From Prolixibacteraceae bacterium (GTDB lineage: Bacteria; Bacteroidota; Bacteroidia; Bacteroidales; Prolixibacteraceae): a stretch of 49,058 bases of DNA. Position 1 is the first letter of the stretch; each line of letters begins with the position of its first letter. Positions 1 to 8,039 of the stretch are shown here, piece by piece. Below the pieces are notes generated by a model, which searched no databases, was not told the DNA's origin, and saw nothing but the letters and a program-made list of their open reading frames with translations. Location: contig CANJNY010000022.1 in the NCBI GenBank assembly GCA_947475715.1, forward strand, positions 1 to 49,058, given 5' to 3'. Position numbers and translations under genes: made by a program.

Positions 1-1
1 A

Positions 2-220
2 TGGAGAAATGTAAAAGAAGAAGGCGGTTCGAATGAAGCCAACACTATTTCATTTTTAACAATCAAAAATCAGGCTCAAAGCGTTTTAGATGATGTATCA
101 AGAATTAAAAACCATCCGTTAGTACCTTCTTATATTCCTATTTATGGTTATGTTTACGACGTAAAAACAGGAAATCTAGTCGAAGTCCCTGAGGCTACAA
201 AAGCCGGAAGAGCAAAATAA
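2..220 (+). CDS. Beta-carbonic anhydrase, C-terminal end (5' truncated by window)
   Basis: The frame is open from the first bases and ends at TAA 218-220, giving the last 72 residues of a protein. The tail has a run of the form VLDDV-RIKNHPLVP followed by IYGYVYDVKTGNLVEV. This matches the C-terminal end of beta-class (CynT/Cab-like) carbonic anhydrases, where a helix is followed by a beta strand reading G-x-x-x-D-x-x-T-G-x-L. The family interconverts CO2 and bicarbonate in the cytoplasm using a zinc bound by Cys and His, but the zinc ligands lie upstream of the window and cannot be checked. A hairpin terminator follows 68 bases after the stop. The assignment rests on recalled family resemblance of the tail only. 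Confidence 0.65.
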   Translation, partial: WRNVKEEGGSNEANTISFLTIKNQAQSVLDDVSRIKNHPLVPSYIPIYGYVYDVKTGNLVEVPEATKAGRAK

Positions 221-287
221 GGTATAAAACCGCGGATACTATTTCCATTAAATAAATGATTATAAATTATTTATATCTTGCAGTGAA

Positions 288-322
288 TGAGGGATTGACG
301 TTAAGTTAACCCTCATTTTTTT
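288..322 (+). terminator. Rho-independent terminator after carbonic anhydrase
   Basis: TGAGGG (288-293) pairs with CCCTCA (310-315), and a run of seven T follows (316-322). It lies on the strand of, and just after, the carbonic anhydrase tail. Confidence 0.7.
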
Positions 323-522
323 AAATTAAAAAATCCAGGGGAGTATAATCTGAACAGTGTCTGATCTTTCTGGCTTAAGACAGAGTGTATTTTACAGTCT
401 CACGAAACGATGCTCATTCCGGATCAGAAGAGTTTAGGTTCGAAATCTAACCAGATAGCTGATATTCTGGCACTTATCTATTTATTTAAAAAACGGAGTC
501 TTAAAATATTGGCTTGCTTTTT

Positions 523-1191
523 TTATGAAATTAAATTGTACATAGAGTCAATGAGCAGCTTGTATTTAACGGCAATATAATGTAAGTTGTTATAACCACT
601 TATATCAAGTTTCTTAGCTATATTAGTCCGATGATTGTCAATAGTTTTTGGGCTGTTGAATAATGCATCTGCAATTTCAGGGGTAGATAGGTTTTTTGAA
701 ATCTGGTAAAGGATTTTAATTTCAGTTTTAGATAACAAATCTAAATTTTGAATTAAATGTTCTACATAGTGTATTTCTTCCTTGTGCCTTTCAAAAAAGG
801 CGCGGCAATTTTTCCCGGTATAATAATTGCCTTTTTTCACTTCATCAAGGCATATTTTAATATCTTCGTGCATTCCGTCTTTAAAAAGGAAACCGTGAGG
901 TTTAAATTTTTTTGCTTTAACTAAAGTTGGGATATACATGCAATTTGTAAGTAACACAATTTTCTTTTCAGGGAAATTACGCATGATTTTTTCTAAAACC
1001 TCAATACCGTTTAAAATGGGCATTTCTAAGTCCAGAATGAAGTAATCTGCGATCTCGATGTTGTTTAAAACTTCCTGCCCATTTTCGACCTCTGACACCA
1101 CTTCAAAATCTTCAAAAGAATTTATAAGTATTTTCAACCCTAGCCTAACCACATAATGATCATCAGCAATTAGTACTTTTAAACGATTCAT
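523..1191 (-). CDS. LuxR/NarL-family response regulator
   Basis: Two-component response regulator of 222 residues. The receiver domain (about 1-120) has the acidic pair D10/D11, the phosphoacceptor D54 in LDLEMP, and the FLFKD lysine near 104. The C-terminal GerE-type helix-turn-helix (about 153-215) starts LSKTE and carries SPKTIDNHRTNIAKKL as the recognition region. Its start codon lies inside the end of the histidine kinase gene (29-base overlap), so the two are translationally coupled and form a cognate pair. It should bind DNA as a phosphorylated dimer and control transcription. The repeated 23-bp element at 3433-3455 and 12403-12425 is a candidate target, but that link is inference. Confidence 0.93.
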   Translation of the reverse strand: MNRLKVLIADDHYVVRLGLKILINSFEDFEVVSEVENGQEVLNNIEIADYFILDLEMPILNGIEVLEKIMRNFPEKKIVLLTNCMYIPTLVKAKKFKPHGFLFKDGMHEDIKICLDEVKKGNYYTGKNCRAFFERHKEEIHYVEHLIQNLDLLSKTEIKILYQISKNLSTPEIADALFNSPKTIDNHRTNIAKKLDISGYNNLHYIAVKYKLLIDSMYNLIS

Positions 1192-3373
1192 TACAGATTT
1201 CTTTTAAATTTACAGAGTTGGCATGGAGGATAAATATTGAACCGGAGGGTTCATTTTTCTGATACGTTATTTTAGAATCTATCTTACTCAACATTTTCTG
1301 ACACAAAGATAAACCAATCCCGTAACCTTTTTCATTATTAATGTTGAACTTAACAGGGACTACTCTCTTACTATTTTCATCAAGGATATGGCTTTTTGAA
1401 TTAAAACCAATTCCGGAATCTGCAATGTGAATTTCCAACTTTGAATCGGATATCTCAAGAACTTTTATACTAATAAATCCCTTTTTATTGCTAAATTTTA
1501 CAGCATTAGAAAGTATATTTCGGATGGCAAAATTGATGATGTTTAAATCGGATTTAATGACGTAAGGATTATTACCCAAGGTCAATTCAACTATCAATTC
1601 TTTTGACAATATTGAGCTTTCAATAAGTTTCAAATTTGAATTTATTAATTCGGCGACAGAAAATTCACTTATAATAACTTCATTTCCGGATGATTGGCTA
1701 ATAGTCCAGTTCAAAATGTTGTTTAGCAAATGTAAAAGATTGCTTGTACTAGACTCGATAACGGTTAAATTATTCTTCAAATCTTCTTTTGGGAGAATAT
1801 CAAGATTGTGTCTTAAAATGAACAATAAATTATAGAGATCTGTTATCGGACTTTTAACATCATGGGCAATAATTGATAAAAACTGATCTTTTAATTGATT
1901 TAGATTTGTGAGTTCTTTCCTTTTTTTTATGATTTCCTTATTGGTTAATATTAATTCTTCATTTTGAGCCTTGATTTGTTCATTTTGAACAAACAAAAGT
2001 TTTTGTGCTTTTCTTTTATGAAAGAATAAAATGAGTATCAATAAGAGTAAAAATGCCATCAATATTGAAAATATGATCAGCCATCGAAGGCGCTCTTGCT
2101 GACTTTTAAGACTTAATTCGTTAAGGTTATACTTGATATTAAGATTTTCAAGTTCGTAACCTTTTTGCTTAAGGTTATATTGAGTTTCAATCTGATCTTC
2201 TAAACTGATCATTTGTTGTTTTTGAGTCTCTTCATAATATTGCAAATAGTTTTCCAGATTGGCTAATGAGAGTGACAAATTTTTGTCCTGTTTTTCAATT
2301 TGGTACAATCCCCGGTAAGCACTTTCGATAAGTATAATATTGGAGACTTTGGCTTTATTTTGTATAATCATATTATAATATGATCTGGCAATGTCAAAAC
2401 GGAGTTCGGATTTATAATAAATTGCCAATTTTAAAGAAGCTTCAAACTCTCCCTGCAAAAAAGAAAACTCATGGGCCACTTTTAGGGATTCGTGAAAATA
2501 TTTAATAGCAATATCCTTCCTTCCCAGTTGGTTATATAAATTCCCCAATTGTAAAAGAATATCGCTAACATCTTTGTTGAGCCTTAATTTTCGGGAACCA
2601 TTAAGTGCCTTTAGATAGTTGTCGATTGCGAGATATGGCTTATTAATGAACACATAAGTTTGAGCCATTTTTTCGTGCGTTTTAAATATTCTTAGGGTAT
2701 CCGATTTATTTTCCGCTTCCTTCAAAGCCAAAAAATAAGAATCCAGGGCATTGTCAAATTTTTTTAAGTTAAATTTAACAATACCAGTATTCATGTAATA
2801 TTTATATCTGTCGACCTTAAATTTTAAATCGTTAATTATTCCAAAACAATTTAAGTATGATTCCAACGATTTTTTATAATCTCCCGCATTGTTGTAAAGT
2901 GCTCCTAAATTATTCAGAACTGTAAATTCATTGTCGATATCTTTAAGTTTAACATATATATTTAAGGCTTTTTTATAATTGGCTTCAGCCTCTAAAATAT
3001 TGCTTAGATCATTTTCTACCAAGCCTCTTAATGTAAAATAAAGGGCCTTATTATTTTCCTCCATTTCAATTGAACCAATTTGATCAAGAGTGGTTAAAGC
3101 TTCTTTGTATAATTCATTTATATAAAGTGCAGTTGCATAATTTGCAGTAATTTTAAATTTTAATTCATTATTATTTATTTTATTAAAATAAGAAAACGCT
3201 TTTCTGGCATAGATAAGGCTATTTTCAGGGTTTTTATTGATGCTTTGATAATATTGATCGTTAAGGCTGTTTATATCGTCAACATAGGAGTTTGTATTGT
3301 TTTGACCAGTGGTTGGTAAAGACAATAAATGAATGCATACAAAAAAAATGAATATATTTTCTTTAAGTTTCAT
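1163..3373 (-). CDS. TPR-containing membrane sensor histidine kinase
   Basis: 736 residues. A signal peptide (about 1-24) leads into several tetratricopeptide repeats spanning roughly 35-390, presumably periplasmic. One membrane helix lies at 430-451, then a coiled coil (about 453-495). The HisKA domain has the phospho-acceptor H504 in the H-box IIAHDVKSP. The ATPase domain has N-box residues N619/N623, the G1 box DSGIGF at 652-657 and the G2 box GYGIGL at 683-688. All catalytic motifs look intact, so the kinase should be active. It most likely phosphorylates the response regulator whose gene overlaps its 3' end. A -7 box TAATTTTG at 3392-3399 sits just upstream on the same strand. Confidence 0.94.
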   Translation of the reverse strand: MKLKENIFIFFVCIHLLSLPTTGQNNTNSYVDDINSLNDQYYQSINKNPENSLIYARKAFSYFNKINNNELKFKITANYATALYINELYKEALTTLDQIGSIEMEENNKALYFTLRGLVENDLSNILEAEANYKKALNIYVKLKDIDNEFTVLNNLGALYNNAGDYKKSLESYLNCFGIINDLKFKVDRYKYYMNTGIVKFNLKKFDNALDSYFLALKEAENKSDTLRIFKTHEKMAQTYVFINKPYLAIDNYLKALNGSRKLRLNKDVSDILLQLGNLYNQLGRKDIAIKYFHESLKVAHEFSFLQGEFEASLKLAIYYKSELRFDIARSYYNMIIQNKAKVSNIILIESAYRGLYQIEKQDKNLSLSLANLENYLQYYEETQKQQMISLEDQIETQYNLKQKGYELENLNIKYNLNELSLKSQQERLRWLIIFSILMAFLLLLILILFFHKRKAQKLLFVQNEQIKAQNEELILTNKEIIKKRKELTNLNQLKDQFLSIIAHDVKSPITDLYNLLFILRHNLDILPKEDLKNNLTVIESSTSNLLHLLNNILNWTISQSSGNEVIISEFSVAELINSNLKLIESSILSKELIVELTLGNNPYVIKSDLNIINFAIRNILSNAVKFSNKKGFISIKVLEISDSKLEIHIADSGIGFNSKSHILDENSKRVVPVKFNINNEKGYGIGLSLCQKMLSKIDSKITYQKNEPSGSIFILHANSVNLKEICNESFKSTNC

Positions 3374-3391
3374 CTGTTATGTGATAGAAAG

Positions 3392-3399
3392 CAAAATTA
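3392..3399 (-). promoter_or_regulatory. -7 box for kinase/regulator operon
   Basis: On the minus strand this reads TAATTTTG, a perfect match to the Bacteroidota -7 consensus TAnnTTTG, about 20 bases before the kinase ATG at 3373. No convincing -33 TTTG was found, so the call rests on the -7 box and its position. Confidence 0.45.
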
Positions 3400-3432
3400 A
3401 AGGAAGTAGATTGATTTATCACTGTAAAATTT

Positions 3433-3455
3433 AAAAATAAGGAATTATCCCTATA
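3433..3455 (+). promoter_or_regulatory. Shared 23-bp promoter element, copy 1
   Basis: This 23-bp segment contains GGAATTATCCCTATA and matches 12403-12425 at 21 of 23 positions. Its core is a GGA-N4-TCC inverted repeat. The GG of the core lies 35 bases before the TA of the -7 box at 3476. It sits between the divergent kinase operon and the redox cluster, so it could act on both. An activator or sigma-factor site is inferred; the protein that binds is unknown. Confidence 0.55.
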
Positions 3456-3475
3456 TTTCGGAACTACATTGGATT

Positions 3476-3483
3476 TATGTTTG
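3476..3483 (+). promoter_or_regulatory. -7 box for redox cluster
   Basis: TATGTTTG matches the TAnnTTTG consensus exactly. It lies 35 bases downstream of the repeated element core, the same spacing as at 12446. If used, it gives a leader of about 200 bases before the ATG at 3692. That leader holds only two very short reading frames (8 and 14 codons) and no recognisable RNA element. Confidence 0.5.
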
Positions 3484-3691
3484 CATATGATTTTACAGGA
3501 CAACACGATTTAAAATCCGCAGATTAAAAATTGAGACTTGATGTCATTTGAAAACGATTTAATAATGTTTACGAACGAAAGTTAACGTATAATTTGGAAG
3601 GGGAAGCAAATAATCCATTTCCTTTTGCAGAACGGAGGATTTTTGGGGGTAGTTAAAAAAACGTATTAATTAAAATGACTGAATTATTAAA

Positions 3692-3976
3692 ATGAAAAAT
3701 AGAAGCGATATTTTTATACTAAAAGATACGGTTACCGCAACCAAGACCGTTAAAATGACGAAATTAGTACCCGCTACTAAGATTAAAAGTGAAGACGGTG
3801 TGATTATTCCTAAGGAAGTGTTGTCTATGACAGTAATTCAACCTTCACTTCCATATAAAAAGGAAGGAGATTTCGCGAGGACAAGTTACTTTTTTATTGG
3901 AGTTGTCATTGTATTATCTTTAATGATTCTAACTAAATTAACATTATCCAGAATCAAAAAAAAATCAAAACAGTAA
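3692..3976 (+). CDS. Small single-span membrane protein, unknown function
   Basis: 94 residues, not recognised. There is no N-terminal signal peptide. The first 60 residues are polar and rich in Lys, Thr and Val. One hydrophobic helix (about 65-82) is followed by a basic tail (SRIKKKSKQ), so the N-terminal part probably faces the periplasm and the basic end stays in the cytoplasm. An in-frame TGA four codons before the ATG limits any extension. It lies 22 bases before the TlpA-like gene and looks like the first gene of that transcription unit. It could be a small partner of the redox proteins, but nothing in the sequence proves this. Confidence 0.6.
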   Translation: MKNRSDIFILKDTVTATKTVKMTKLVPATKIKSEDGVIIPKEVLSMTVIQPSLPYKKEGDFARTSYFFIGVVIVLSLMILTKLTLSRIKKKSKQ

Positions 3977-3998
3977 AAATATTCATGAGTAAAATACG

Positions 3999-5012
3999 AT
4001 GAGAAATTCAATTAGGACACTAATACTTGCCTTAGTATTTGCACCAGGTATAATTTTAGCTCAAAATAACTATCTGACCTTATCTGGGAAAATAACCGAA
4101 AAAAACTCAGATTCTTTGGTGGTAAGATCTTCAAAATTCACAAAAAAAATTCGCCTGAACGAAAATGGGGTTTTCTCAGATACCTTGAAAGTTGAAAAAG
4201 GGTATTACAACCTGTTCGACGGGAAAGAACAAACTTCTGTTTACCTGGAGAATGGATTTGATTTGAATGTTACTATCAATACTAAAAGATTTGATGAAAC
4301 AGTTCATTATACTGGTGAGGGTGCCGATCCAAACAATTATTTAGCCCAAAAATCACTGCTTGTTGAAGAAGTATTTAACGATACGGTATTATTTATCCAG
4401 GGAAAGGGAGACTTTGACAAGCAATTAAAAAAGATTGATGATGCTTTTGAAATCTCACTAAGTAAAATAGAAAAGGCAGACCCGGAATTTATAGCGAAAC
4501 AACATGAAGAAAAGGAGCAATTTATAAAATATGTTTCCGGCAGTTACGAAGACATTAAGTATCTTAGGGAGGAATTGGTTAAAGGGAAAAAGTCCCCATT
4601 ATTTATAGGTTACGAAAATTATAATGGGAGCAAGGTTTCCTTGCAAGATCTGCGCGGGAAATATATTTATATTGACGTTTGGGCCACATGGTGCGGTCCC
4701 TGTAAAGCAGAGATTCCGTATTTGAAAGAAGTTGAAAAGCAATACCACGACAAAAAAATTGTATTTGTTAGTATCTCTGTAGATTATGCCAAAGACCATG
4801 ATAAATGGAAAACGATGGTGAAAGAAAAAGAATTATCCGGGATTCAATTATTGGCTGATAATAACTTTGCTTCCAGTTTTGTACAAGAATACAGAATAAA
4901 TGGCATCCCAAGATTTATATTAATTGATCAGGATGGGAATATTGTTTCAGCTGATGCTCCACGACCTTCCTCGGATTCTTTAAGAAAATTACTGAACAGT
5001 TTAAAGTTGTAA
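3999..5012 (+). CDS. Exported TlpA/ResA-like thiol-disulfide oxidoreductase
   Basis: 337 residues. A signal peptide ends near LAQ (about 1-22). An N-terminal beta-rich domain (about 24-105) is followed by a helical linker (about 115-190) and a redoxin/thioredoxin domain (about 198-337). The active site is W-C-G-P-C with C232 and C235, preceded by the VWAT strand. The cis-proline loop is seen as GIPRFILID. This is the Bacteroidota envelope arrangement of an N-terminal sandwich plus TlpA thioredoxin. Such proteins usually reduce disulfides in the periplasm, for example in cytochrome c maturation or in oxidised envelope proteins. The specific partner here is not known. The adjacent exported thioredoxin and dsbD remnant support an envelope redox role. 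Confidence 0.9.
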   Translation: MRNSIRTLILALVFAPGIILAQNNYLTLSGKITEKNSDSLVVRSSKFTKKIRLNENGVFSDTLKVEKGYYNLFDGKEQTSVYLENGFDLNVTINTKRFDETVHYTGEGADPNNYLAQKSLLVEEVFNDTVLFIQGKGDFDKQLKKIDDAFEISLSKIEKADPEFIAKQHEEKEQFIKYVSGSYEDIKYLREELVKGKKSPLFIGYENYNGSKVSLQDLRGKYIYIDVWATWCGPCKAEIPYLKEVEKQYHDKKIVFVSISVDYAKDHDKWKTMVKEKELSGIQLLADNNFASSFVQEYRINGIPRFILIDQDGNIVSADAPRPSSDSLRKLLNSLKL

Positions 5013-5102
5013 TAAACGTTTAAAAAAGGTGATTTTTTATCCCTTTTCGTAAAAACAAGGATTATAGCCCCGGAAATTAACAAGTACCATTTAGAAGAAT
5101 TC

Positions 5103-6314
5103 ATGAAGATAATTTCAGTTGCAATGATTTGCTTGGTTGTGTTATCGGTTAAGGCACAAAACCGGGAGATTGTATTTAAAGAAGCAGATTGGAAAACTCA
5201 ATTAGCTACAGCTAGAAAAGAAAATAAGCTCATCTTTTTCGATGCCTATACCTCCTGGTGTGGACCATGTAAAATTATGGCCAGGGAAGTTTTTACAAAA
5301 GACAGTGTTGCAGACCTGTTTAACCAGACATTTGTCAATGTCAGGTATGATATGGAAAAAGGAGAAGGACTAGCATTGAAAAACAAATATGGTATAAATG
5401 TTTATCCAACCTACCTGTTTATCAATGAAGATGGAGAGTTGGTGCATAAGGCAGTAGGGAGTATGTCGCCAAAAGAGTTTATTAAAGAAGCCGAAAATGC
5501 GCTTAATCCGGAAAATACAATTTTCGGTCTGGAAAAGACTTTTGAGAAATCAGGCCATTCTGAGCCTAGTGCGGTTGCTTATCTGGATGCATTAGATAAG
5601 GCCTATGAATCTGAGAAAATGAGTGTTATTTCAAAAGAATATTTTGATGCACTTAGTAAACCAGCCTTGCTGGAAGAGCACAACTGGAAACTGGCCATTA
5701 AATACCTGAATAATCCTTCATCTGAGGCATTTTCTTATTTATATGCTAATATATCCGCCCTGGAAGCGAAGTATGGAGCAGATGAAGCAGATAATTATTT
5801 TAAATGGACTTTTTTTTCGGCCATTTATGGGATAAAAAATGCTTATGCAAAAAAGAACGGAACAGATTTGGCAAAGGAAAAGAGTAAGGCTACCAGGAAA
5901 CTATTGGCACAGGGAAATGGTTATTCAAAAATAGTATTGGCAAAACTTGAACTTATAGAGTTGGCTGCTTCAAACCAATGGAGTGCATATGTTGCAAAAG
6001 TCGATGCCATATGCACTGACAAAGATTTTTCAAAAAACCAAGGCGATAAAAGCTCACTTGTGATTGAAGCTGCCAATGACCTGATAACTGCAGCACAAGC
6101 AATCTATTATGGGAATACCTTGAATTGGGCAGATTTAATAGAAAAGGGCAATCCGGAATTATTTACACAAATTCAACTTGCCGAACTTCTAAAAAGAGTT
6201 TTAAAGCGTCAGGGTAAAGTGGCTGAGGCTGAAGCCATGGCACAAAAAGAGAAAAATTTAAGGAATGAGGCTGCAGAAAAAAGACTAATGACTCCAGCAA
6301 TGTTGAAAGACTAG
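5103..6314 (+). CDS. Exported thioredoxin-family protein with helical C-terminal domain (copy A)
   Basis: 403 residues with a signal peptide ending near KAQ (about 1-19). The thioredoxin domain (about 25-135) carries YTSWCGPC with C53 and C56, followed by a long alpha-helical region (about 150-395) of unknown function. The thioredoxin part resembles Thioredoxin_7/DsbD-gamma-type domains. It is a paralogue of the 418-residue protein at 19879-21135: both share SWCGPCK, a DMEKGEGL segment and the YPT cis-proline loop. It is followed by SRPBCC and dsbD-type genes, as its paralogue is. It probably acts as a periplasmic thiol-disulfide carrier fed by DsbD; the role of the helical part is open. Confidence 0.88.
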   Translation: MKIISVAMICLVVLSVKAQNREIVFKEADWKTQLATARKENKLIFFDAYTSWCGPCKIMAREVFTKDSVADLFNQTFVNVRYDMEKGEGLALKNKYGINVYPTYLFINEDGELVHKAVGSMSPKEFIKEAENALNPENTIFGLEKTFEKSGHSEPSAVAYLDALDKAYESEKMSVISKEYFDALSKPALLEEHNWKLAIKYLNNPSSEAFSYLYANISALEAKYGADEADNYFKWTFFSAIYGIKNAYAKKNGTDLAKEKSKATRKLLAQGNGYSKIVLAKLELIELAASNQWSAYVAKVDAICTDKDFSKNQGDKSSLVIEAANDLITAAQAIYYGNTLNWADLIEKGNPELFTQIQLAELLKRVLKRQGKVAEAEAMAQKEKNLRNEAAEKRLMTPAMLKD

Positions 6315-6358
6315 TCTAAGTACTTAACATAAATTAGTAGTAGAATCAAATCATAAAA

Positions 6359-6898
6359 ATGAAAATGAAAATGAAAAAAATAATATTGGTAATTTTCTTC
6401 ATAAATGGAATAGTTGGAACCCACAAGGTTTTTGCTCAAATGCAGAATGCTCAACCCATAATCTGGGATATAATAAAAGAGGTAAATATAAATGCATCGC
6501 AAACTTCCGTTTGGAATTTCCTTAATGATGTGAGTATGTTTAAGAGTTTATCCAACGGGTTTGTATCTTCTGTTGATATAGTTAGTGGTAAAAATCCATT
6601 AACACTAAATTTGGTTTTCGCTGACGGTTCTAATCGTTTGGAATCAGTAGTTCAATCTGATGCAGAAAATAAGTTTATGGTAATTGAATTTGACGAAAAA
6701 TCGCTTCCCAAAGAGGTATCTTCTGTGCAGATTGCAATATTTACTAAGGAAAAGGATAATAGTAATTCGATAATTTCCTGGAATGCCCGAATTGATGGCG
6801 ATAAAATTGCTAAAAAAGTTTTAATAGATCAATTAAAAGCAGAATTTGATTCTTATGCTATAGGTTACTCGAAAATAACCAATCCAAATGAAAAATAA
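6359..6898 (+). CDS. Exported SRPBCC/START-like protein (copy A)
   Basis: 179 residues with three in-frame ATGs at 6359, 6365 and 6371; the last fits a standard signal peptide ending near VFAQ best. The mature part looks like a polyketide-cyclase/START-type SRPBCC fold: a first strand ending INASQTSVWNFL, a run of strands, then a long C-terminal helix. The family binds hydrophobic ligands in a deep pocket and is usually cytoplasmic, so a signal peptide is unusual. It shares position and architecture, but little sequence, with the gene at 21182-21712. Ligand and role are unknown. Confidence 0.65.
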   Translation: MKMKMKKIILVIFFINGIVGTHKVFAQMQNAQPIIWDIIKEVNINASQTSVWNFLNDVSMFKSLSNGFVSSVDIVSGKNPLTLNLVFADGSNRLESVVQSDAENKFMVIEFDEKSLPKEVSSVQIAIFTKEKDNSNSIISWNARIDGDKIAKKVLIDQLKAEFDSYAIGYSKITNPNEK

Positions 6899-6910
6899 AT
6901 ATATGACGTA

Positions 6911-8014
6911 ATGTTCAGGATGCAGGTTAAGTTTTTCGAAAATCAAGCCATTTTCATCCAAAAAATTAAAATACTCAGCAAAAAACCTTTGGAAATAAAC
7001 GGCAACCTCAATTATCAAGCCTGCAATGATAAAAATTGTATTCCCGGAGAATCCGAATTTTCATTTAATCTTGATGGTATTGAAAGGTCCGTTATCAGTG
7101 AAGCCCAACCCGAAGCAGGACAGGCAAAGCCGGCAGCATCATTCAAAGCCATAGCAACAGATTCTATTTTCCAATCCTCAAAAATGGATGGTTCAAAATC
7201 AGGGAACGACCGTAAAATGCCCCTCTGGATGTTCTTTCTTATTGCTTTTGGTGCCGGACTGATTGCCATACTTACTCCCTGCGTTTTTCCAATGATCCCA
7301 ATGACTGTATCTTTTTCATGAAATCAGGATCAAATGGTAAGGTGCAGGCTTCCATTTACGGATTGGCAATTATTGCAATTTACACATTATTCGGGACTAT
7401 GATAGCAGTATTATTCGGGGCTGAGTTTAGCAAATGGATAAGCACACACTGGATTCCAAATGATCTGTTCTTTCTCATCATTATAATTTTTGCAGCTTCA
7501 TTTTTTGGCTATTTTGAAATTACAATGCCGAACTGGCTGGTAAATAAATCGGTATCAGCTGAGGATAAGGGCGGAACTATAGGGACAGTTTTCATGGCAT
7601 TTACCCTTGTGCTGGTTTCGTTTAGTTGCGCCGGACCGATTGTCCAACGTACCAAAATAGGGCAATACTGCTCTTAAATTACCTTACGGGCTGACGGGTT
7701 ACTTTGATTATGAAGAAGCACTCGAGGCATCTAAAGTATTGAAGAAACCAATCTTTGTAGATTTCACAGGTCATGGCTGTACCAACTGCCGAGAGATGGA
7801 AAACAGGGTTTGGAGTGATCCGCAGGTATTGAAACGCTTGCGGGAGAATTTTGTAATTGTTGCTTTTTATGTGGATGATAAGATAATAGAAATGCCAGAA
7901 GAAGAGTGGTATATCAATAAAGCAGGTCACGAAGTAAAATTGCTTGGTAAAAAGAATACTGAACTCATAAATTTACGAATAATCAGGTGTAACATAGCAG
8001 AAGTTGCACGATAA
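6911..8014 (+). pseudogene. dsbD: Decayed dsbD (thiol:disulfide interchange protein)
   Basis: Three broken pieces of one DsbD are collinear. (1) 6920-7318: second half of the DsbD alpha domain, including the cysteine pair in QACNDKNC, then the first membrane helix with TPCVFPMIPMTVSF. (2) 7318-7650: the next membrane segments, ending at SFSCAGPIV. (3) about 7690-7970: part of the C-terminal thioredoxin domain with DFTGHGCTNC and YVDDK. The start is missing (signal peptide and first half of the alpha domain). There is a -1 frameshift in a T run near 7310. Several membrane helices are deleted at about 7650, and the 3' end breaks off after NTELINLR. Intact DsbD moves electrons from cytoplasmic thioredoxin to periplasmic acceptors such as the neighbouring thioredoxins. 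The frameshift alone could be a sequencing error; the deletions could not. Confidence 0.88.
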
Positions 8015-8039
8015 TAAAACCAGGACAAAAACAAAAACT

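Noticed and set aside
435-452. T-arm-like GGTTCGAAATCTAACC resembling part of a tRNA
   Set aside because: No acceptor, D or anticodon arm can be folded around it; probably chance.
5022-5050. Possible weak terminator after the TlpA gene
   Set aside because: The stem is short, AT-rich and imperfect, with no clear T tail.
7015-7930. Three short plus-strand frames and minus-strand frames read as separate genes
   Set aside because: The plus frames are consecutive pieces of one decayed dsbD; the minus frames are shadows.
8004-8039. Upstream TTG extension of the M16 peptidase
   Set aside because: The ATG at 8040 starts a clean signal peptide; the extension is polar and overlaps the dsbD remnant.
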